Part shown: piece by piece, positions 6,709 to 9,523 of the stretch
Position numbering within the stretch: position 1 is the first letter of the stretch
Layout of the letters: every line of letters starts with the position of its first letter
Assembly: GCA_021802225.1 (NCBI GenBank)
Contig: JAKAAS010000036.1
Location: forward strand, 1-9,523
Length of the DNA stretch: 9,523 bases
Source: Bacillota bacterium
Lineage (GTDB): Bacteria; Bacillota_E; Sulfobacillia; Sulfobacillales; Sulfobacillaceae
Reading direction: 5' to 3'
Translations under genes and position numbers: made by a program
The notes under the pieces: model-generated
The model's database searches: none
What the model was told of the DNA's origin: nothing
The model's input: the letters and a program-made list of their open reading frames with translations, nothing else

Positions 6709-8454
6709 ATGAAGCAGTCGGCATTGGCAATTTTATCGTCGGTCCTAGTAAGTGTCGGGGCAGTGGGGCTGGCGGGATGTGGGAGCAGCCAGCCGGCCAG
6801 TGCCCAACCTGTAAAAGCTGCAACCATTGTGGTCGCTATGACGCCGCAGTCTTCGCCTAATTGGTTTTTCCCTGTCATCAGCTCAACGTCCTACACGGAG
6901 ATTAACGCCCAGGTCCAGTATCTCATGTACAAACCGCTGATAGACCTGAACAAGGGGAACCAGGTGAGTTATGCCACCTCGCTGGCGAAGAGCATTCATT
7001 ACAACGCGCAGGGTACGGAGTACACGGTAACCTTGGGATCCAAATACAAGTGGTCCAATGGCAGCCCGGTCACTGCCCAGGATGTGGTGTTTACGTGGGA
7101 CATCATCAAGGCCGCCGCCACTAACGGCGCACCGTGGGTGTATGGCGCGTCAGGCAGCGGCGGCGTGCCTTCTGACTGGAAGAGCGTGGTCGCTAACGGA
7201 AGCCACACCGTGGTGATCACTCTCGACAAGCCGGCCAATCCCCAGTGGTTTATCCATAACGGTCTGAGCCAGATCACGCCGGTTCCAGAGTCTGTGTGGA
7301 ATAAGTACCCCACGAATATGACGCAAGAACTGAAGTATATCTTGAAGGTGAGCAACTCCCCTACGAATGCGGCTTATCATGTGGTGGACGGTCCCTTCAA
7401 ATTTGACAGCTGGCAGCCTAACGATTACTGGTCGCTCGTGCCGAATCCTTCTTATGGAGGGCATAAAGCCACGATTGGAAAATTGGAATTCGCTTATGAA
7501 GCGTCGGCCAGCAGCGACTTTACCGGTTTAAAGACCGGGACGGTGGATGTGGGATATCTTCCGGCGTCTCTTTGGAAAACCAAGAACCAACTGGCTTCTA
7601 CCGACGATTTCAGTTCCAGCTATCTGTTTGGTATGAATTATCTGCTTCTGAACATGGACCCGAAAGCTCCTGGCGGCGTTGGCACGGTGTTCCAGCACCG
7701 TTATGTGCGGGAAGCCTTGGAGATGGGAATCGACCAGCAGGGCATTATCGGCTCTCTGTACCATGGGCTGGGGGTGGCTACGGACGGGCCAGTGCCCTCG
7801 CAACCCAAGACCGCATTTTATGACAGTGCATTAAGTGTGCCACCCTATCCCTACAACCCGGCCCAAGGGGAGAAGCTGCTGGAATCCCACGGATGGCATC
7901 TGGTCAACGGGGTGATGACCAAGCACGGTCAGAAACTGGAGTTTCCCTTCATCTACGTTTCGGCTAGTCAAACCATCGCCAATATGGCCCAGCTTCTTAA
8001 GACCGACTGGGCTAGGGAAGGCATTCAAGTGAGTCTGCAGAGTCTGCCGCTCGATGAGTTGCTGGGGGAAGCTGTTCCTGCCTCCGCCAACAAATGGGCC
8101 ATGGCCTATTGGGGCGCTGGGTGGACGTACCAGTTGGATTACTACCCGACAGGCGGCAATCTCTTTGCCACCGGCGCGGGAGAAAACAGCGGCTCCTACA
8201 ACAGCAAGACAATGGATGCTCTCATCCAGGCGACATACGAACCGGGAACACCCCAACAGATCCAAGCGCGCATGGATGCTTATGAAGCGTGGGGGGCGAA
8301 AGATTTGCCTGTCTTGTGGATGCCGTGGCTTCCTCAAGGATATGCCCGTGAAATTGGTCTCAATGTTCACGCCAAGAATGTGCACGGCACGGTCAGCACA
8401 TTCAATCCTGTGACGGATTTTCTCTATGCGCAGTACTGGACGGTGTCGAAATAA
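6709..8454 (+). CDS. ABC transporter substrate-binding lipoprotein, SBP_bac_5 (peptide/opine/nickel) family
   Basis: This 581-residue extracytoplasmic binding protein should deliver an oligopeptide-like ligand to an ABC importer. It starts with a lipoprotein signal peptide: MK, a hydrophobic stretch (about 5-20) and the lipobox LAGC, with C24 as the lipidated cysteine, then a Gly/Ser/Ala/Gln linker. The mature part has the family signatures QYLMYKPLIDL, the KWSNGSPVTAQDVVFTWDII block, VREALEMGIDQQGIIGSLYHGLG and NPAQGEKLLESHGW, in the usual order. Start: ATG with AGGAGG 6 nt upstream (6697-6702); an in-frame ATG at 6664 would spoil the signal peptide. It follows murQ by 99 nt on the same strand, suggesting muropeptide uptake, but this is context only. 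No permease or ATPase genes follow in the window; an IscB element comes next. An orphan binding protein or a broken operon are both possible. Confidence 0.93.
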   Translation: MKQSALAILSSVLVSVGAVGLAGCGSSQPASAQPVKAATIVVAMTPQSSPNWFFPVISSTSYTEINAQVQYLMYKPLIDLNKGNQVSYATSLAKSIHYNAQGTEYTVTLGSKYKWSNGSPVTAQDVVFTWDIIKAAATNGAPWVYGASGSGGVPSDWKSVVANGSHTVVITLDKPANPQWFIHNGLSQITPVPESVWNKYPTNMTQELKYILKVSNSPTNAAYHVVDGPFKFDSWQPNDYWSLVPNPSYGGHKATIGKLEFAYEASASSDFTGLKTGTVDVGYLPASLWKTKNQLASTDDFSSSYLFGMNYLLLNMDPKAPGGVGTVFQHRYVREALEMGIDQQGIIGSLYHGLGVATDGPVPSQPKTAFYDSALSVPPYPYNPAQGEKLLESHGWHLVNGVMTKHGQKLEFPFIYVSASQTIANMAQLLKTDWAREGIQVSLQSLPLDELLGEAVPASANKWAMAYWGAGWTYQLDYYPTGGNLFATGAGENSGSYNSKTMDALIQATYEPGTPQQIQARMDAYEAWGAKDLPVLWMPWLPQGYAREIGLNVHAKNVHGTVSTFNPVTDFLYAQYWTVSK

Positions 8455-8456
8455 CT

Positions 8457-8504
8457 GCCGTCTGACGGCGCCGCTCGGAATTCGCAGGCGCCGGCCCATG
8501 TTTT
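8457..8504 (+). terminator. possible terminator after the binding-protein gene
   Basis: Three bases after the stop codon begins a GC-rich inverted-repeat cluster. CGGCGCC (8466-8472) pairs with GGCGCCG (8487-8493), and a short GCCGTC/GACGGC palindrome overlaps its start (8457-8469). A run of four T (8501-8504) follows after 7 more bases. The distance to the T-run is longer than usual and the run is short, so termination would be inefficient or would need help. Confidence 0.3.
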
Positions 8505-8592
8505 GGGGACCCCTGGTTTTGTGTCAAAGGCTCCCCCGAAATGGTAGGATGACGGACATGGGAACAACTCGCACATCTTGGGCTACTAGTAC
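8505..8592. other. spacer of unknown origin before the IscB element; contains the predicted guide region
   Basis: This short stretch fits neither the binding-protein operon nor the structured RNA that follows. It contains a GGGG-A-CCCC repeat at 8505-8513 and no credible gene. In IscB systems the omega RNA guide is read from the flank just outside the left end of the element. The last 15-20 bases before about 8593 are therefore the predicted guide. A remnant of an older insertion sequence is possible, but I cannot identify one. Confidence 0.35.
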
Positions 8593-8867
8593 GGTGGGGC
8601 TGTCAATCACCCCGGCCTGAAGGCCGGAGCTTGCAAGGTAGCGCAGGCTAGGTCGACCAGGGAAAGCGGTAACCAGTCCGCTACGTTTGCAATGGGTCGT
8701 CAAGACGCACCGGCGAATGCTTCACAGGCCGGAATCATGCTGGCGAAAGGCAAAGCGCCGAAGGTTCCAGCCGCTGCCCTCACAGGCAGGAGCCGGTTGC
8801 AGACATTCCCGAGGGGATACAGGCGGTAGCCTGAGTCACAAGCGTCCGTAAGGACGGGGGAGGATGT
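8593..8867 (+). ncRNA. probable omega RNA (HEARO-type) and left end of an IscB element
   Basis: About 270 bases without a protein gene precede iscB and can form many stems. These include CCGGCC-TGAA-GGCCGG (8612-8627) near the presumed left end; TTGCAA (8631-8636) with TTGCAA (8687-8692), continued by GTAGCG (8638-8643) with CGCTAC (8679-8684); GGCG/CGCC (8742-8759); CTGCC/GGCAG (8774-8789); and CGTCC-GTAA-GGACG (8843-8856), which has a GNRA tetraloop just before the iscB ribosome site. IscB genes are known to be preceded by a long structured RNA that carries the guide at its 5' end and ends close to the start codon. Position, size and the CCCCGGCCTGAAGGCCGG-like left-end hairpin fit this. 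The exact 5' boundary is uncertain by about 10 bases. No TnpA transposase gene is present in the window. Confidence 0.72.
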
Positions 8868-9523
8868 ATGGCGGTATTTGTTTTGGACAAAAGAAAGAAA
8901 CCGCTGATGCCGTGCTCGGAGAAACGGGCGCGGCTGCTGCTGGAACGTGGACGGGCGCGGGTGCATCGTATGGTGCCGTTCACTATCCGCCTGGTGGATC
9001 GGTTGCAGGAAGAGTCCGTTTTGCAGCCTCTGCGCCTGAAACTGGACCCCGGCAGCCAGACCACGGGCGTGGCCCTGGTGCGGGAGTCGGACACGGTGGA
9101 CGGCACCACCGGCGGGGTCATCCGCCAGGCCGCTGTGCTTATGCTGCTGGAGTTGCAGCACCGTTTGGCGCGTTTGAATAACCGCACGAAGCCCGCACGC
9201 TGGTTCGCTCCTAGTCTGCGGCACCGGGTCGATACGACGCTGGCATGGGTCAATAAGCTGAGGCGTATGGCGCCGGTTACGGCGTGGTCGCAGGCACTGG
9301 TGCGCTTCGACATCCAGGCCCTGCAGAACGCTGAAATTTCCGGCATCGCATATCAACAAGGGGCACTCCAGGGTGACGCAGGCCGGGAATATTTGCTGGA
9401 GACGTGGAACCGGGAATGCGCCTATTGCGGCGCCCGGAACGTGCCGCTCGAAATCGACCATATCCATCCCCTCTCCAAAGGCGGCAGCGACCGCGTCAGC
9501 ACCCTCACGATCGCCCACCAGCC
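8868..9523 (+). CDS. iscB: IscB-like RNA-guided nuclease, RRXRR/HNH family, with bridge helix missing (3' end outside window)
   Basis: The visible 218 residues belong to IscB, the IS200/IS605-associated ancestor of Cas9. The N-terminal PLMP domain is present (KKPLMP, 10-15), then RuvC-I LKLDPGSQTTG (D60), the RHRVDTTLAWVNKLRRMAPVTA block (118-139), the FDIQALQ/EISGIAYQQG block (147-165), and HNH with CAYC (184-187) and EIDHIHP (D197, H198). Against the family as I know it, four things are unusual. LELQHR (94-99) runs almost directly into NNRTKPARWFAPSL, so the arginine-rich bridge helix, about 25-30 residues, is missing. A143 stands at the usual RuvC-II glutamate. T212 replaces the HNH asparagine. 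H217 replaces a zinc-knuckle cysteine. The frame stays open. Start: ATG with GGGGGAGG ending 4 nt upstream. It is either a decaying copy or a reduced variant. Confidence 0.85.
   Translation, partial: MAVFVLDKRKKPLMPCSEKRARLLLERGRARVHRMVPFTIRLVDRLQEESVLQPLRLKLDPGSQTTGVALVRESDTVDGTTGGVIRQAAVLMLLELQHRLARLNNRTKPARWFAPSLRHRVDTTLAWVNKLRRMAPVTAWSQALVRFDIQALQNAEISGIAYQQGALQGDAGREYLLETWNRECAYCGARNVPLEIDHIHPLSKGGSDRVSTLTIAHQ

Noticed and set aside
8505..8592. Remnant of an older insertion sequence before the IscB element
   Set aside because: The stretch is short, lacks paired terminal repeats and has no transposase fragment that I can name.
8700..9518. Long open frame on the minus strand opposite iscB
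   Set aside because: It runs antisense through both the structured RNA and the iscB coding region and has no recognisable domain; the plus-strand protein matches IscB motifs.
1..9523. CRISPR arrays, tRNA or rRNA genes
   Set aside because: No regularly spaced repeats and no cloverleaf or rRNA-like segments were recognised anywhere in the window.

Overview
The window reads as chromosomal DNA of a moderately GC-rich Gram-positive bacterium of the Bacillota. Strong Shine-Dalgarno sequences, TTG and GTG starts, a lipoprotein-type binding protein, and a citrate synthase and PrpD that resemble Bacillus MmgD and MmgE all point this way. A Sulfobacillus-like or other thermophilic or acidophilic Bacillota is my best guess from protein flavour; the genus is inference.

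Left block (minus strand, 1-4643). A GH31 alpha-glucosidase (4643 to 2250) is followed by a methylcitrate-cycle pair: 2-methylcitrate/citrate synthase prpC (2110 to 998) and 2-methylcitrate dehydratase prpD (942 to beyond base 1, 3' end missing). prpC has its own sigma-A-like promoter. A perfect 28-bp palindrome sits between prpC and prpD, right before the prpD ribosome binding site. The pair should serve propionyl-CoA disposal.

Middle block (plus strand, 4765-8454). A compact divergent promoter region (about 4690-4775) separates the glucosidase from a probable operon: a CysQ-type 3'(2'),5'-bisphosphate nucleotidase (4852-5658), the N-acetylmuramic acid 6-phosphate etherase murQ (5680-6609) and an SBP_bac_5 peptide-type ABC substrate-binding lipoprotein (6709-8454). 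MurQ next to a peptide-type binding protein suggests cell-wall fragment salvage, but the ligand cannot be read from sequence. No permease or ATPase genes follow.

Right block (plus strand, about 8590-9523). An OMEGA/IscB-type element lies just after the binding protein: a GC-rich structured non-coding stretch of about 270 bases with HEARO/omega-RNA character, then the 5' part of an iscB gene (8868 onward, cut by the window end). This IscB is abnormal. It keeps the PLMP start, the RuvC-I aspartate and the HNH Asp-His, but lacks the arginine-rich bridge helix. It also appears to carry substitutions at the RuvC-II glutamate, at the HNH asparagine and at a zinc-knuckle cysteine. It is either a decaying copy with an open frame or a reduced, repurposed IscB variant. 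It is the most interesting object in the window.
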